From assembly GCA_019310965.1 (NCBI GenBank), contig JAFDDG010000012.1:1-64000 (forward strand): 64,000 bases of DNA. The letters are read 5' to 3'. Below are positions 20,120 to 31,080 of this stretch, in pieces; position 1 is the stretch's first letter; each line of letters starts with the position of its first letter. The position numbers and the translations under genes were made by a program. The DNA is from Deltaproteobacteria bacterium (lineage in GTDB: Bacteria; Myxococcota_A; UBA9160; SMWR01). The notes beneath the pieces were generated by a model. The model worked only from the letters and a program-made list of their open reading frames with translations, ran no database searches and had not been told where the DNA came from.

Positions 20120-21313
20120 TCAGAAGCGCTGAATCAGGTCGTCGTCCGGCCCAGCGTCGCCCTCTTTGAGGAGGTCTTCGGGCTTGGCGTCCTCTTCGGA
20201 CTCCGACTCCTCCTCGAAGTCTTCCCATGTGCCGTCGGAAGACGATCCGATGCCGCGGAAGCGCAGGGCGAAGTCGTCCGGATTGGACACGTGCTTGAGC
20301 GCCTCTTCGTAGGTGACGAGCTCCTGCTTCACCAACTGCATCAGCGACTGATCGAAGCTCTGCATGCCGTAGGTCGTGAAGCCCTTGGAGATCGCATCGC
20401 GGATCTCCTTCGTACGCTCCTTGTCCGCGATGCACTCGCGAATGCGAGCCGTCGACACCATCACCTCGAGCGCGGGCACCCGGCCCTTGCCATCGGCCCG
20501 AGGCACCAGGCGCTGAGAGATCACGGCCTTCAGGATCGACGAGAGCTGCAAGCGGATCTGCTTCTGCTGATACGGTGGGAATACCGAGATGATGCGGTTG
20601 ATGGTCTCGGTGGCGTCGAGCGTGTGCAAGGTGCTCATCACCAGGTGGCCCGTCTCCGCAGCGGTGATGCCGGTCTCGATGGTCTCGAAGTCGCGCATCT
20701 CGCCGACGAGGATCACGTCGGGGTCCTGACGCAGGGCCGCGCGCAACGCCATGGAGAAGCTCTGGGTGTCGACACCGATTTCACGCTGGTTCACGATCGA
20801 GCGACGATCGCGGATCAGGAACTCGATGGGATCTTCGATCGTCATGATGTGGCAGGTGCGGGTGGCGTTGATGAACTCGATCATCGACGCCAGGGACGTC
20901 GACTTGCCCGAGCCGGTCGTACCCGTCACGAGAATCAGACCGCGCTGCTCCATGGCGATCGACTCGATCACCTTGGGCAGATGCAGGTGCTCCAGCGACT
21001 TTACGCCGAACGGGATCACGCGAAGGACGATGCCGATGGTGCCGCGCTGCTGGAAGACGTTCACGCGGAACCGGCCGAGGCCGGCGATACCGTGGGCGAG
21101 GTCGACCTCTCGCGTCTCCTCGAAGCGGGCCTTCTGGATCGGATTCATGATCTCGAAGGCCATCTTCTGGACCTCGTCGGAATTGAGCCGCTCGCCGTCC
21201 TTGAGCGGCACCAATCCGCCATCCAGGCGGAACATCGGGGGCAGTCCCGACTTCAGATGGATGTCCGAGGCGCCGCCCTTCAGCGCGATCTTCAAGATTT
21301 CGGTGAGATCCAA
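20120..21313 (-). CDS. pilT: Type IV pilus retraction ATPase PilT
   Basis: LDLTEILKIALKGGASDIHLKSGLPPMFRLDG, LVTGTTGSGKSTSLASMI, GEMRDFETIETGITAAETGHLVMSTLHT; likely TTG start at 21313 after GGGAGG; acidic C-terminal extension. Confidence 0.95.
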   Translation of the reverse strand: MDLTEILKIALKGGASDIHLKSGLPPMFRLDGGLVPLKDGERLNSDEVQKMAFEIMNPIQKARFEETREVDLAHGIAGLGRFRVNVFQQRGTIGIVLRVIPFGVKSLEHLHLPKVIESIAMEQRGLILVTGTTGSGKSTSLASMIEFINATRTCHIMTIEDPIEFLIRDRRSIVNQREIGVDTQSFSMALRAALRQDPDVILVGEMRDFETIETGITAAETGHLVMSTLHTLDATETINRIISVFPPYQQKQIRLQLSSILKAVISQRLVPRADGKGRVPALEVMVSTARIRECIADKERTKEIRDAISKGFTTYGMQSFDQSLMQLVKQELVTYEEALKHVSNPDDFALRFRGIGSSSDGTWEDFEEESESEEDAKPEDLLKEGDAGPDDDLIQRF

Positions 21314-21516
21314 GACCGGTGTCCTCCCGGCCCACAGTCGTCGGCCGTCACGGCGTTCTTCGTCTCGTTGAGGGGCCGTCTTGAGCCAGAACCGGGGGGA
21401 TTGCACACCGGTTTCGCAGGCGGCCGGCGAGTGCGAGGAACTCAGGTTCGAACCCCGCCAGACCGATGAAACCCGGAGGAAGATCCCGAGCCGAAACCGG
21501 CAGAACCGAGGCCAAG

Positions 21517-23079
21517 ATGCACCTGCGCGACACACGCAGACCGGCGCTCCTCGCCGGTCTGACCTTGCTCCTCTTGCTGACGCTGGCTGTCGCCTGCGTG
21601 ATTCCCGTGCAAACGGCGCCGGGGCTCCGGGGCCAGGTCGTCGACCGCACGACCGGCCAGCCGGTGGCGAACGCCATCGTGGTCGTGCGCTTCGACGGAC
21701 GCCACGGCGACCAGCTGCCCGATCGAGAGTTGCTCGGCCACGCGGAGGCGACGACCGGCCCGGATGGCAGCTTCCAGATCGAACGTTACTCCCGCAGCGG
21801 CGCCTCGCTGTGGCCCGTTTTCCAGAGCGAGACTCGCATCGTCTCCGTGCTGCGCAGCGGCTACCGCTGCCCGGATCCCCTGCACGTCACAGGCGTCCGC
21901 GACGTGCGCGTCGAGATCGAACCGGCCCTGGACCAGAAGGACCGGCAGGCCTCATGCCGGCCCGTGGCCTCCCGTCGAGGCGAGGCGGAGGCCCACCGCG
22001 TTGCCTGGCGCGAGCTCTACCCGCCGTCCGAATCACCGGCACAGCGCGCGGAGCGCCGGCAGCTCGGTCGCACACTCGAGGCACGCACGGCCCTGGGCTA
22101 CGGCGCGAATTGCAGTGGCCCGGTCGTGGATCTGGCCCTGGCGCCGGATGGTATGCGGGTCGCGTTCGCGGTCACCACAGGCGACGGCGTCGACCTGGAG
22201 CTCGTCGACATCACGCCTGCGGGCACCCGCGCGTCACGCACCGCCGCCACCGCGGACGATGTGCCGCCGCGACGGCTCGCCTGGACACAGCCCGGAGAAC
22301 TGGTGCTCTGGTCCCCGGCTCGGCTCGGCGGCCGCAGCGCCGCCGCCTCGATCTTTTCCGCGGGGCACACGGAGGTCATGTGGAAGAATTCGCAGGCACT
22401 GCCCGCCGCCATCGATCCCAACGCCCAGACTGCGCGCACGCGCACGCCGCTCGAGCCCGACGATCTAAGTGACGAGACGGACACGCGCTGGCTCGGTCGC
22501 TCTTTCTCGCTGGAGCGCTCGCTCGACCTGAGCAGCGGGCTCAGCCGCGATCGCCTGCTGGTGCGCCGTGAAGACGGCTCGAAGTTCGACATGGTATTGC
22601 CCGGCGAGGCCTGCGGCGGAGCACGTTTCGGGCGTCCGCAGTACCGGGTGGGTGCTGGAGGGCGCCTCGCTTTCGACCTGCGCTACGTCGAGGGCGGCTG
22701 CCACGCCGTGGCCATCGACCTCACATCGGGCGCCTGGAGCCGTATCGACGCGAGCCGCGCCGCCGGTCAGTGCCGCACACAGCGCGCGATGCCCCCGGCA
22801 CTGCTCGCCACCGCGCTGCGCGGCTGGACCCGCGAGTTGCACGACGCCATGCACGGCCAGGGCATCGACACCGGCTCGACCTACGCTCTCACCATACGAG
22901 ACGGCGGCGCAACCTCCGTGCTGGGCCGCAACGCCGAGGGCCTGGCCGTCACCGGCGAGGTACCGAATTTCCCGATCTCGACGCCCCTCGACCGCATCGA
23001 CATAACCCACGTCTCGCCACACGGCGGCGGCATGCGGCTGGCGCCGGACGCGGGGCCCGCCAAGATCGCCCCGCTCTGA
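21517..23079 (+). CDS. Putative secreted lipoprotein with carboxypeptidase-regulatory-like domain and TolB/beta-propeller-like segment
   Basis: Internal ATG at 21517; signal peptide ALLAGLTLLLLLTLAVAC (lipobox-like); GLRGQVVDRTTGQPVANAIVVVRF... resembles CarboxypepD_reg. Confidence 0.7.
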   Translation: MHLRDTRRPALLAGLTLLLLLTLAVACVIPVQTAPGLRGQVVDRTTGQPVANAIVVVRFDGRHGDQLPDRELLGHAEATTGPDGSFQIERYSRSGASLWPVFQSETRIVSVLRSGYRCPDPLHVTGVRDVRVEIEPALDQKDRQASCRPVASRRGEAEAHRVAWRELYPPSESPAQRAERRQLGRTLEARTALGYGANCSGPVVDLALAPDGMRVAFAVTTGDGVDLELVDITPAGTRASRTAATADDVPPRRLAWTQPGELVLWSPARLGGRSAAASIFSAGHTEVMWKNSQALPAAIDPNAQTARTRTPLEPDDLSDETDTRWLGRSFSLERSLDLSSGLSRDRLLVRREDGSKFDMVLPGEACGGARFGRPQYRVGAGGRLAFDLRYVEGGCHAVAIDLTSGAWSRIDASRAAGQCRTQRAMPPALLATALRGWTRELHDAMHGQGIDTGSTYALTIRDGGATSVLGRNAEGLAVTGEVPNFPISTPLDRIDITHVSPHGGGMRLAPDAGPAKIAPL

Positions 23080-23110
23080 ACCGGGGCGGGGCCGGCCGCT
23101 CCTCACTGGA

Positions 23111-23542
23111 GTGGCATTGGCTACCGTCTGCCGCCAGCAGGGGCGCATGGCGGAATTCGCAGAGAACCTGGGCATCGAGACGCTGCGGATGGCGGACGGC
23201 GAGTGCGAGGTGGCGCTCGATCTCTCCGAATTCCACATGAGCATGGCGAGCCGCGCTCACGGTGGGGTGCTCTTCACTCTGCTCGACATGGCTCTCGGCC
23301 GCGCCGTCCTTTCGCAGCTTCCAGAGGGCCGGGGCTGCGCCACCCTGGAAGCTGCGATCCACTACTTCCGCCCGGTCCAGCGCGGCCGCATCCGAGCCGT
23401 GGGCAAGGTCATGCGCGTGACGCGCCACACCGCCTACGCCGAGGCGAAGCTCACCGACGCCGAAGACAACGTTCTGGCCAGCGCCACCGGGACCTTCTTC
23501 CTCACCGAGACGTTGAAGCAGGCCGACCGCGAACGCATCTGA
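23111..23542 (+). CDS. PaaI-family hotdog-fold thioesterase
   Basis: MASRAHGGVLFTLLDMALGRAV...CATLEAAIHYFRPVQRGRIRAVGKVMRVTRHTAYAEAKL. Confidence 0.88.
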   Translation: MALATVCRQQGRMAEFAENLGIETLRMADGECEVALDLSEFHMSMASRAHGGVLFTLLDMALGRAVLSQLPEGRGCATLEAAIHYFRPVQRGRIRAVGKVMRVTRHTAYAEAKLTDAEDNVLASATGTFFLTETLKQADRERI

Positions 23543-23607
23543 GGCGCAACCGTCGCCTCTCGCAGCGCGCCCACGAGCGGGGGAGTCGCCGGCGTCAGGT
23601 GCGCGGC

Positions 23608-24054
23608 TCAGCCCGACTGCGGCGCCACCAGACCCGCGAGTTCGGCGCGCTGCAGCTTCGGAAGGCGCCGCGGGCGGCCCTTCTCGTCGACGAGCACGTG
23701 CTCCGTGCTTCCGCTCACCAGCAGCTCGTCGCCCCGGGCAATGGCGTAGCCAACGCCGAGCGACGCACCGCGCACCCAGCGCAGCCACGCGGTCACCGCA
23801 ATGCGATCGTCGAAGCGCGCAGCCTGGTGGTAGTCGAGCTCGACGCGGGTCACCGCGAAGTGGAGCCCCTCGGCCACGTACTCCGTGTAGGGCCGGTGGT
23901 GCTCGTCGAGAAGCTGCACGCGCGCCAGCTCCAGATACTTGACGTAATTCGCGTGGTGCACCACGCGCATGGCGTCCGTATCGAAGAACGGAACTCGCAA
24001 CTCGCAGGTGGTGGTGGCGGCTCCCACCGGAGGCCAGACGTCTCGGCACGACAC
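23608..24054 (-). CDS. YbgC/4-hydroxybenzoyl-CoA thioesterase-like acyl-CoA thioesterase
   Basis: ELRVPFFDTDAMRVVHHANYVKYLELARVQLL: 4HBT catalytic Asp motif; GTG start at 24054. Confidence 0.86.
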   Translation of the reverse strand: MSCRDVWPPVGAATTTCELRVPFFDTDAMRVVHHANYVKYLELARVQLLDEHHRPYTEYVAEGLHFAVTRVELDYHQAARFDDRIAVTAWLRWVRGASLGVGYAIARGDELLVSGSTEHVLVDEKGRPRRLPKLQRAELAGLVAPQSG

Positions 24055-24136
24055 GCGGGGAGTGTAGGGGCAGCTCGCCCGGGGGCGACAGGCGGCCCGC
24101 CCGCCGCCCCCGGATCCGGCACTCGACCTGCGCCGC

Positions 24137-25252
<1,116 letters not shown>

Positions 25253-25263
25253 TTCTTCTTCTC

Positions 25264-25839
25264 CTATACCTTGTGTGAATCAGGGGTGACCGCTGCCCCA
25301 AGAGCCACATGCTCGAGAGGCGAATACCGCGCACCGGAGCGATGCAGCTCGCTCTGGAACAAGACCACCTGATGGACGCGCATGGTGGCGTCGGTGAGCG
25401 CCGCAACGGCGGCGGCCTGCGCAGACCGCCCGCGCCGCACGCGGCCTAGCGTCAAGTGCGAGCGGAAGGCGCGCGCCTCGGGGACGAACCCCTCGCGCGC
25501 GGTGCCGCGCTCGACGGCGGCCGCGAGATTGGCAATGGGCTCCGGCGGTGCAACCTCGCACGCGACGACACGCGGCCGGCGTGGCGTCGGAAAGCCGCGC
25601 ACGGATCCGAGGCTCAGCTCGAACGGCGCGCTCGGGGCCAGCTCCTCGGCCACGGCGCGAGTCAGCGGCTCGACCTGCACCGCAGCGATCTCGCCGAGAA
25701 AGCGCAGCGTCACGTGCAATCCCTCCGGCCGCACCCAGCGCAACGCGTCGGCATGCGGCGCGGCACGCAGCTCGGCGAGCAGCGCCTCGGCCGCACTTCG
25801 GGCAGCGCCCTCGAGAGGGATCGCGAAGAACACTCGCAC
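25264..25839 (-). CDS. thpR: RNA 2',3'-cyclic phosphodiesterase (LigT/ThpR)
   Basis: [11 protein letters not shown]..., [10 protein letters not shown] and [10 protein letters not shown] HxTx motifs; between cinA and recA. Confidence 0.92.
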   Translation of the reverse strand: MRVFFAIPLEGAARSAAEALLAELRAAPHADALRWVRPEGLHVTLRFLGEIAAVQVEPLTRAVAEELAPSAPFELSLGSVRGFPTPRRPRVVACEVAPPEPIANLAAAVERGTAREGFVPEARAFRSHLTLGRVRRGRSAQAAAVAALTDATMRVHQVVLFQSELHRSGARYSPLEHVALGAAVTPDSHKV

Positions 25840-25843
25840 GCGC

Positions 25844-27163
25844 TCACGTTCCCTTCCCCGATGCCCCAGGCAGCGACGCCCCGCCCCGGGCTCGCATCAG
25901 CGTCGGCCCCAGCAGCTCCTCGCCGAGCACGGCGCGGCGCACCCAGTCGAGCGCCGCGTGCGCCGTGAGCCGGCGATGGCGATGGCGATCGAGCGGAAAC
26001 ACGAAGTGCTCCACAAACGTCCCCTCGGCCCGGGCCAACGCCAGGTAGACGAGCCCGACCGGCTTGTCTTCGCTCCCGCCGTCGGGCCCGGAGATGCCCG
26101 TCGTCGCCAGCCCATAGGTGGCGCCGAAACGCTCGCGCACACCTTCGGCCATCGCGCGCACCGTCTCTTCCGAAACGGCGCCGTGCTCCTCCAGCACCGC
26201 CTGGGGCACGCCGAGCAGAGCCCGCTTCGCCTCGTTCGCATAGGCCACGACGCCGCCGAGGAAACACTCCGAGGCGCCGGGCTCCTCTGTCACGGATTCG
26301 GCAATCAGCCCGCCAGTGCACGACTCGGCCACCGCCAGAGTCTGCCCCTTCTCCCGCAAGAGCCGCCCCACCACGGCCGGCAGCGTCTCCTCGCCCTCGC
26401 CATAGATGATCGCACCGAGGCGCTCGCGGATCTGGGCACAGACCCGATCGAGCTTCGCCTCCGCCTCCTCGGGCGTGGCGGCCCGCGCCACCGGGCGCAA
26501 GTAGTTGTCGGGAAAGGCGGTGCGAAAGCCGAGCGCCACGTCGTCAGCCGCTGCGATGTCTTCGAGCTGGTCGTCGAGCATCGACTCGCCGGTGCCAAAG
26601 GTGCGCAGCAGGCGCGCGCGCACCACCTGTGCGACGCCGGTGCGCTTCGCGAGCCGCGGCAGCACCTGCTCGTCCAGCATGCGCATCATCTCCCGCGGCA
26701 CGCCGGGTACGCAGAAGAAGACCGCGCGCTCGAGGGGCAGCATGAAGCCAGGAGCGGTGCCGATGGGGTTCGCGAGCACCTCGGCACCCTCGGGAAAATC
26801 CGCCTGGGTGGCGTTGTTGGGCGTCATCTCGCGACCTACGGCGCGAAAGAAGGCGCGGATGCCCTCGAGCGCGTTCTCGTCGCGCACCAGTTTCCTGCCG
26901 AAGCTCTCGGCCAGCACCGACGAGGTGAGATCGTCACGCGTCGGTCCCAGGCCGCCGGAGACGAGCACCACGTCCGCGCGCTCGGCGGCGCGCAGGAAGG
27001 CATCGGTCATGTCCGCCGGGTCGTCTCGCACCGAGGCATGCCAGTGGGTCTGCACGTCGAGCGACAACAGACGATCCGAGAGGAAGGCCTTGTTCGAATC
27101 GACGATCTCGCCGCGCAGAAGCTCGTCGCCAATCGTCAGGATCTCTGCAATCACCCCGCGCAC
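25844..27163 (-). CDS. cinA: Competence/damage-inducible protein CinA
   Basis: IAEILTIGDELLRGEIVDSNKAFLSDRLLSL, SGGLGPTRDDLT, VAESCTGGLIAESVTEEPGASECFLGGVVAYANEAK. Confidence 0.96.
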   Translation of the reverse strand: MRGVIAEILTIGDELLRGEIVDSNKAFLSDRLLSLDVQTHWHASVRDDPADMTDAFLRAAERADVVLVSGGLGPTRDDLTSSVLAESFGRKLVRDENALEGIRAFFRAVGREMTPNNATQADFPEGAEVLANPIGTAPGFMLPLERAVFFCVPGVPREMMRMLDEQVLPRLAKRTGVAQVVRARLLRTFGTGESMLDDQLEDIAAADDVALGFRTAFPDNYLRPVARAATPEEAEAKLDRVCAQIRERLGAIIYGEGEETLPAVVGRLLREKGQTLAVAESCTGGLIAESVTEEPGASECFLGGVVAYANEAKRALLGVPQAVLEEHGAVSEETVRAMAEGVRERFGATYGLATTGISGPDGGSEDKPVGLVYLALARAEGTFVEHFVFPLDRHRHRRLTAHAALDWVRRAVLGEELLGPTLMRARGGASLPGASGKGT

Positions 27164-27178
27164 TCCGCTCGCGCACCA

Positions 27179-27205
27179 CTCGCTGCGCGGCCTGCGGCCT
27201 GCCGG
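27179..27205 (+). repeat. Intergenic direct repeat copy 1 (ctcgctgcgcggcctgcggcctgccgg)
   Basis: Near-identical to 27230-27257; related inverted copy at 34591-34615. Confidence 0.9.
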
Positions 27206-27229
27206 ATCGCGACCTTCGCTCGCAGGCTG

Positions 27230-27257
27230 CTCGCTGCGCGGCCTGCGGCCTTGCCGG
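27230..27257 (+). repeat. Intergenic direct repeat copy 2 (ctcgctgcgcggcctgcggccttgccgg)
   Basis: One inserted t relative to copy 1. Confidence 0.9.
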
Positions 27258-27263
27258 GGGGCC

Positions 27264-27731
27264 TCACGTCAGCACCAGGATCAGAATCGACATCACGCTC
27301 GCACCCATCAGACCGGCCACCACGTCGTCGAGCATCACGCCCGCCCCACCGGCGAAGCTCTGCTCGGCCCAACGCGCGGGCCCCGGTTTCCAGATATCAA
27401 AGCCGCGAAATACGACGAATCCGGTCACAAGCCAGGAAAAACTTGCCGGCACATCGAAGAGGACGAACGGGAAGTAGGTCAGGAGCTGGCCGACGATCTC
27501 GTCGATCACGATGCGGCCGTCGTCCTTGCGGTGATGGACGCGCTCGAACTCGTCCGCGGCCCAGACGCCGGCCGAGAGCAGGCCCAACGTGGTGAGTGGG
27601 TAGAGCCACGGGCCGAAGCCCGAAATGAGGGGATACAGCACCACCCCCACCAGGGAGCCGAAGGTGCCCGAGGCCACCGGTGCGTAGCCACTGCCCGCCC
27701 CCGTGGCCAGCACGAGAGCCACCGGGTTCAC
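27264..27731 (-). CDS. pgpA: Phosphatidylglycerophosphatase A
   Basis: GSGYAPVASGTFGSLVGVVLYPL; DDGRIVIDEIVGQLLTYFPF; GTG start. Confidence 0.93.
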   Translation of the reverse strand: MNPVALVLATGAGSGYAPVASGTFGSLVGVVLYPLISGFGPWLYPLTTLGLLSAGVWAADEFERVHHRKDDGRIVIDEIVGQLLTYFPFVLFDVPASFSWLVTGFVVFRGFDIWKPGPARWAEQSFAGGAGVMLDDVVAGLMGASVMSILILVLT

Positions 27732-28002
27732 CGGTACATCAGAATATTCCTGACTATTTTCAGACGTTTGCGGCTTTCCGAACGGAGCCGCGGCCGGAGG
27801 AGAAACCGCAGAGGCCCCGACGCATCGACCCGGGGAAGGTCATGCGCCTCGAGTGGCAGAGTACCGTCGGCGCCGGGCGAGCGTCAATGCGAGGAGGCGA
27901 AAAAAAGGAGAAACTGAGGCCGAACACCGCACCCGACCCTCATCTGGGGGTCCCACCGGCCCCTCACGGCGATCTAGAATCGGGCCGCCTCGACTCTGTT
28001 GA

Positions 28003-29124
28003 ATGGGAAACCCCGCCGTGCGCCTCGCCGTCCCTCTGCTCACTGCCGCTGCGCTGCTCGCTGCTCCCTGGTTGGCAGGGGCCACTGTCCACGTGGTGCG
28101 CACCGGCGAGTCGATCCAGGCCGCAGTCAGCACAGCGCGCCCTGGCGACACCGTCCTGGTGAAGCCGGGCCTGTACGCAGCGGCTCCGGGCCGCCGCAGC
28201 GTGGTCAGCGTGACCACCGACGATCTCACCCTGATCGGCAGCCTCGGCGCCGTGATCGACGCCAGCGGCGCGGACTATGGAGTGCTGGTGGGGCCCGACC
28301 TGGCACCCCACCGCCAGGGTTGCCCGACCCAGCCGGCGGTCACGCGCTTCCGCATGCAGCGCGCCGCAGAAGCCGGCGCGCGGCTCGTCGGGGTCGAACA
28401 CTACCGCCTGAGCCACGCTGTCTACCTCGAGAACGGCGCCCACGGCGCTTCGGCACTCTGCTCCCGGCACGGCCGCATCGACCACAATTTTGCCAGCGAC
28501 CACGCCGGCGCATCGATCCACGCCGACGGCATCGAAACACTGCGCGCCGACCACAACATCGTGAAGAACAGCGGCCTCGGGATCGAGATCGCGAACTCGC
28601 TGAACGCCGTGGTGCACGACAACTGGATCACTGGCAACAGCGGCGGCGTGTTGGTCATCGCTCGCGCGGGCCAGCCGTTGCCGTTCACGGAGAACGTTTC
28701 CGTCGAACACAATTGGATCGCCGAGAACAATCGCCCGGACGCGAGCGGAGAGCTGCCGGTGGGCACAGGCATCCTGAACATCGGCGGCGACGATGTGCTG
28801 ATCCGCGAGAATACGGTGATTGGAAACGCATCGTTCGGCGTCGCTTCGTTCGGAAATCCGTCCGGCGCCCTCGATCCACGCATCGAGCCCTTCGTCGACG
28901 GCCTCGTGGTGAAACGCAACATCGTGAAGCGCAACGGCAACGAGCCCGATACCGCACGGCTCGCGACGCCCGCTGCCGACCTGATCTTCGTGCCGGACGT
29001 GCTCGACTTCGCCACGGGCCACCGGGTTGCGACGGATCCGGATCCCACCGACAACTGCTTCTCAGACAATCACATCGATTCGGATCTTCCGAGCGGCATC
29101 ACCAGCCGCTTCGAGTGTCCCTAG
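28003..29124 (+). CDS. Secreted right-handed parallel beta-helix repeat protein
   Basis: Signal peptide; repeated 'RIDHNFASDHAG..ADHNIVKNSGLGIEIANSLNAVVHDNWITGNSGGVLV..VEHNWIAENNRP' coils typical of the pectate-lyase fold. Confidence 0.85.
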   Translation: MGNPAVRLAVPLLTAAALLAAPWLAGATVHVVRTGESIQAAVSTARPGDTVLVKPGLYAAAPGRRSVVSVTTDDLTLIGSLGAVIDASGADYGVLVGPDLAPHRQGCPTQPAVTRFRMQRAAEAGARLVGVEHYRLSHAVYLENGAHGASALCSRHGRIDHNFASDHAGASIHADGIETLRADHNIVKNSGLGIEIANSLNAVVHDNWITGNSGGVLVIARAGQPLPFTENVSVEHNWIAENNRPDASGELPVGTGILNIGGDDVLIRENTVIGNASFGVASFGNPSGALDPRIEPFVDGLVVKRNIVKRNGNEPDTARLATPAADLIFVPDVLDFATGHRVATDPDPTDNCFSDNHIDSDLPSGITSRFECP

Positions 29125-29158
29125 GCACAGCCCGGCGCGCAGCTGCTAGATTCGCCCC

Positions 29159-29602
29159 ATGTCGCCCAGAGGCCCCGTCCTCGCCCTCGATTACGGCACG
29201 AAGCGCATCGGCCTGGCCGTCTCTGACTCCGAGGGCGAGTTCGCCTTCCCGGTGGGGGAGCTCCAGCGCCGGAATCCCAAGCGAGACCTCGAGGAGCTGG
29301 CGCAGCTGGTGCGCGAGCGCGGTATCGTCGAGATCGTGGTCGGCCTGCCTCTGCACCTGGATGGCCGTGCGGGGGCGGAGGCAGAGGCGGCGCGTGACTT
29401 TGCCGCGTCGGTCGGCAGCGCCACCGGGCTGCCAGTCGAGCTCCTCGACGAGCGCTGGACCAGCCGCGAGGCGGAACGAGCGCTGCGCGAGAGCCAGCCC
29501 CGCCGCCGCAAGCGCGAGCGCGCCCGACTCGACGCTGCTGCTGCCGCCATCCTGTTGCGCACCTTCCTGGCGCAGCGCACAGCCGACCGGAACGACTCGT
29601 GA
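29159..29602 (+). CDS. ruvX: Holliday junction resolvase RuvX/YqgF
   Basis: VLALDYGTKRIGLAVSD..., VGLPLHLDGRAG, VELLDERWTSREAE, LDAAAAAILL. Confidence 0.95.
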   Translation: MSPRGPVLALDYGTKRIGLAVSDSEGEFAFPVGELQRRNPKRDLEELAQLVRERGIVEIVVGLPLHLDGRAGAEAEAARDFAASVGSATGLPVELLDERWTSREAERALRESQPRRRKRERARLDAAAAAILLRTFLAQRTADRNDS

Positions 29603-30600
29603 AGTTGCGCGTACCGATCGCGTTGGTGACACTGGCCGTCGCTTTCGGCGGGGCGGGCGTCGCCGTGCACAAGGCGCGCACGGCGCTTTCCCCCGTCACC
29701 GACGCACCGACCACGACACACGTGTTCAGCGTCGCACCGGGCGAGACGCTCGGACGCATCGCCGAGCGCCTCGAGCGCGAGAAACTCGTGCGCAGTGCCT
29801 TCGCGTTCGAGATGTTGGCCCGCTGGCGCGAGCAGGAGAGCGCGCTCCAGGTGGGCGAATACGCCCTCTCTCCAGCCATGGCACCGGACGAGATCCTGGC
29901 CACCATCGCCCAGGGTCGCGTCGTCACCTACGAGATGGCTATACCCGAGGGCTTCACGGTGCTGCAGACGGCCGAGCGCGTCGCCACGGGCAAGTTCGCG
30001 GAACGCGACGCCTTCCTCGCCGTCGCGCGCTCCGCGGAAATCGCCGAGAAGTTGGGCGTCGAGGGCGAGACTCTGGAGGGCTATCTCTTCCCGGAGACCT
30101 ACCGCATCCCGCACGGACTCTCGGCAGAGGAAATTGCGCGGGTGCTCGTCGATCACTTCCTCGCCGTGTGGCGCGAGCTCGAGCCCCAAGCAACCGCAGC
30201 TGGCCTCTCGATGCGCGAAGTCGTGACCCTCGGCTCCATCATCGAGAAGGAGACGAGCGCACCGGAGGAGCGGCCACTCATCGCGTCGGTGTTCCTCAAC
30301 CGCATCGCGCGCGGCATGCGTCTCGAAACCGACCCCACGGTCATCTACGGCATCCCAGACTTCGATGGCAACCTCCGGCGGCGCGACCTGGAGGACAGGA
30401 GCAACCCGTACAACACCTACGTGATCCCGGGTCTGCCGCCCGGCCCCATCGCGAGCCCCGGTCGCGCTGCCCTCCAAGCCGTGCTCGAACCCGCCACGAG
30501 CGACTATCTCTTCTTCGTGTCGCGCAACGATGGCTCCCACGTCTTCTCGAAGACCTACCGCGAGCACGTCGCCGCGGTAAACCGCTACCAGCGGCGCTGA
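29599..30600 (+). CDS. mltG: Endolytic transglycosylase MltG
   Basis: IPEGFTVLQTAERVA..., LEGYLFPETYRIPHG, IIEKETSAPEERPLIASVFLNRIARGMRLETDPTVIYGI, YNTYVIPGLPPGPIASPG. Confidence 0.97.
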   Translation: MKLRVPIALVTLAVAFGGAGVAVHKARTALSPVTDAPTTTHVFSVAPGETLGRIAERLEREKLVRSAFAFEMLARWREQESALQVGEYALSPAMAPDEILATIAQGRVVTYEMAIPEGFTVLQTAERVATGKFAERDAFLAVARSAEIAEKLGVEGETLEGYLFPETYRIPHGLSAEEIARVLVDHFLAVWRELEPQATAAGLSMREVVTLGSIIEKETSAPEERPLIASVFLNRIARGMRLETDPTVIYGIPDFDGNLRRRDLEDRSNPYNTYVIPGLPPGPIASPGRAALQAVLEPATSDYLFFVSRNDGSHVFSKTYREHVAAVNRYQRR

Positions 30601-30622
30601 CGCACCGAGGGAGGCAACGGCC

Positions 30623-30997
30623 ATGCCGAAGGGCAAGGCGCTCTACCACGAGTACCCGGATTACGAGGTCGCGCTCGACTCGAATCCAGCGCGGGTGCGA
30701 GTGACATTCCACGGCGAAGTGGTTGTCGATAGCTCGCGCACGCTGGTCGTGCGGGAGACGGGGCACACGGCGGTGGTGTATTTCCCGCGGGAGGATGTGC
30801 GCTTCGAGTGGCTCGAGCGCAGCGACAACGAGACCTTCTGCCCGTTCAAGGGGGAGGCCTCCTACTGGAACCTGCGCGTCCGGGAGCACAGCGAGGCCAA
30901 CGCCGTCTGGAGCTACGAGGATCCCTTCGAGCAGGTGGCCGGCCTGGCGGGCTATCTGGCCTTCTTGCCGGACCGCGAGGGCCTGCTGCAGGAGTAG
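30623..30997 (+). CDS. DUF427 domain-containing protein
   Basis: VRVTFHGEVVVDSSRTLVVRETGHTAVVYFPREDVRFEWLERSDNETFCPFKGEASYWNL matches DUF427. Confidence 0.93.
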   Translation: MPKGKALYHEYPDYEVALDSNPARVRVTFHGEVVVDSSRTLVVRETGHTAVVYFPREDVRFEWLERSDNETFCPFKGEASYWNLRVREHSEANAVWSYEDPFEQVAGLAGYLAFLPDREGLLQE

Positions 30998-31080
30998 CCG
31001 GCGCCAGATCGGAAAACTCTGCAGCAGGGCCTCGGCTTCGTGTACACTCTGGGATATTCAAAGATTTGTTAGGCGAATCC

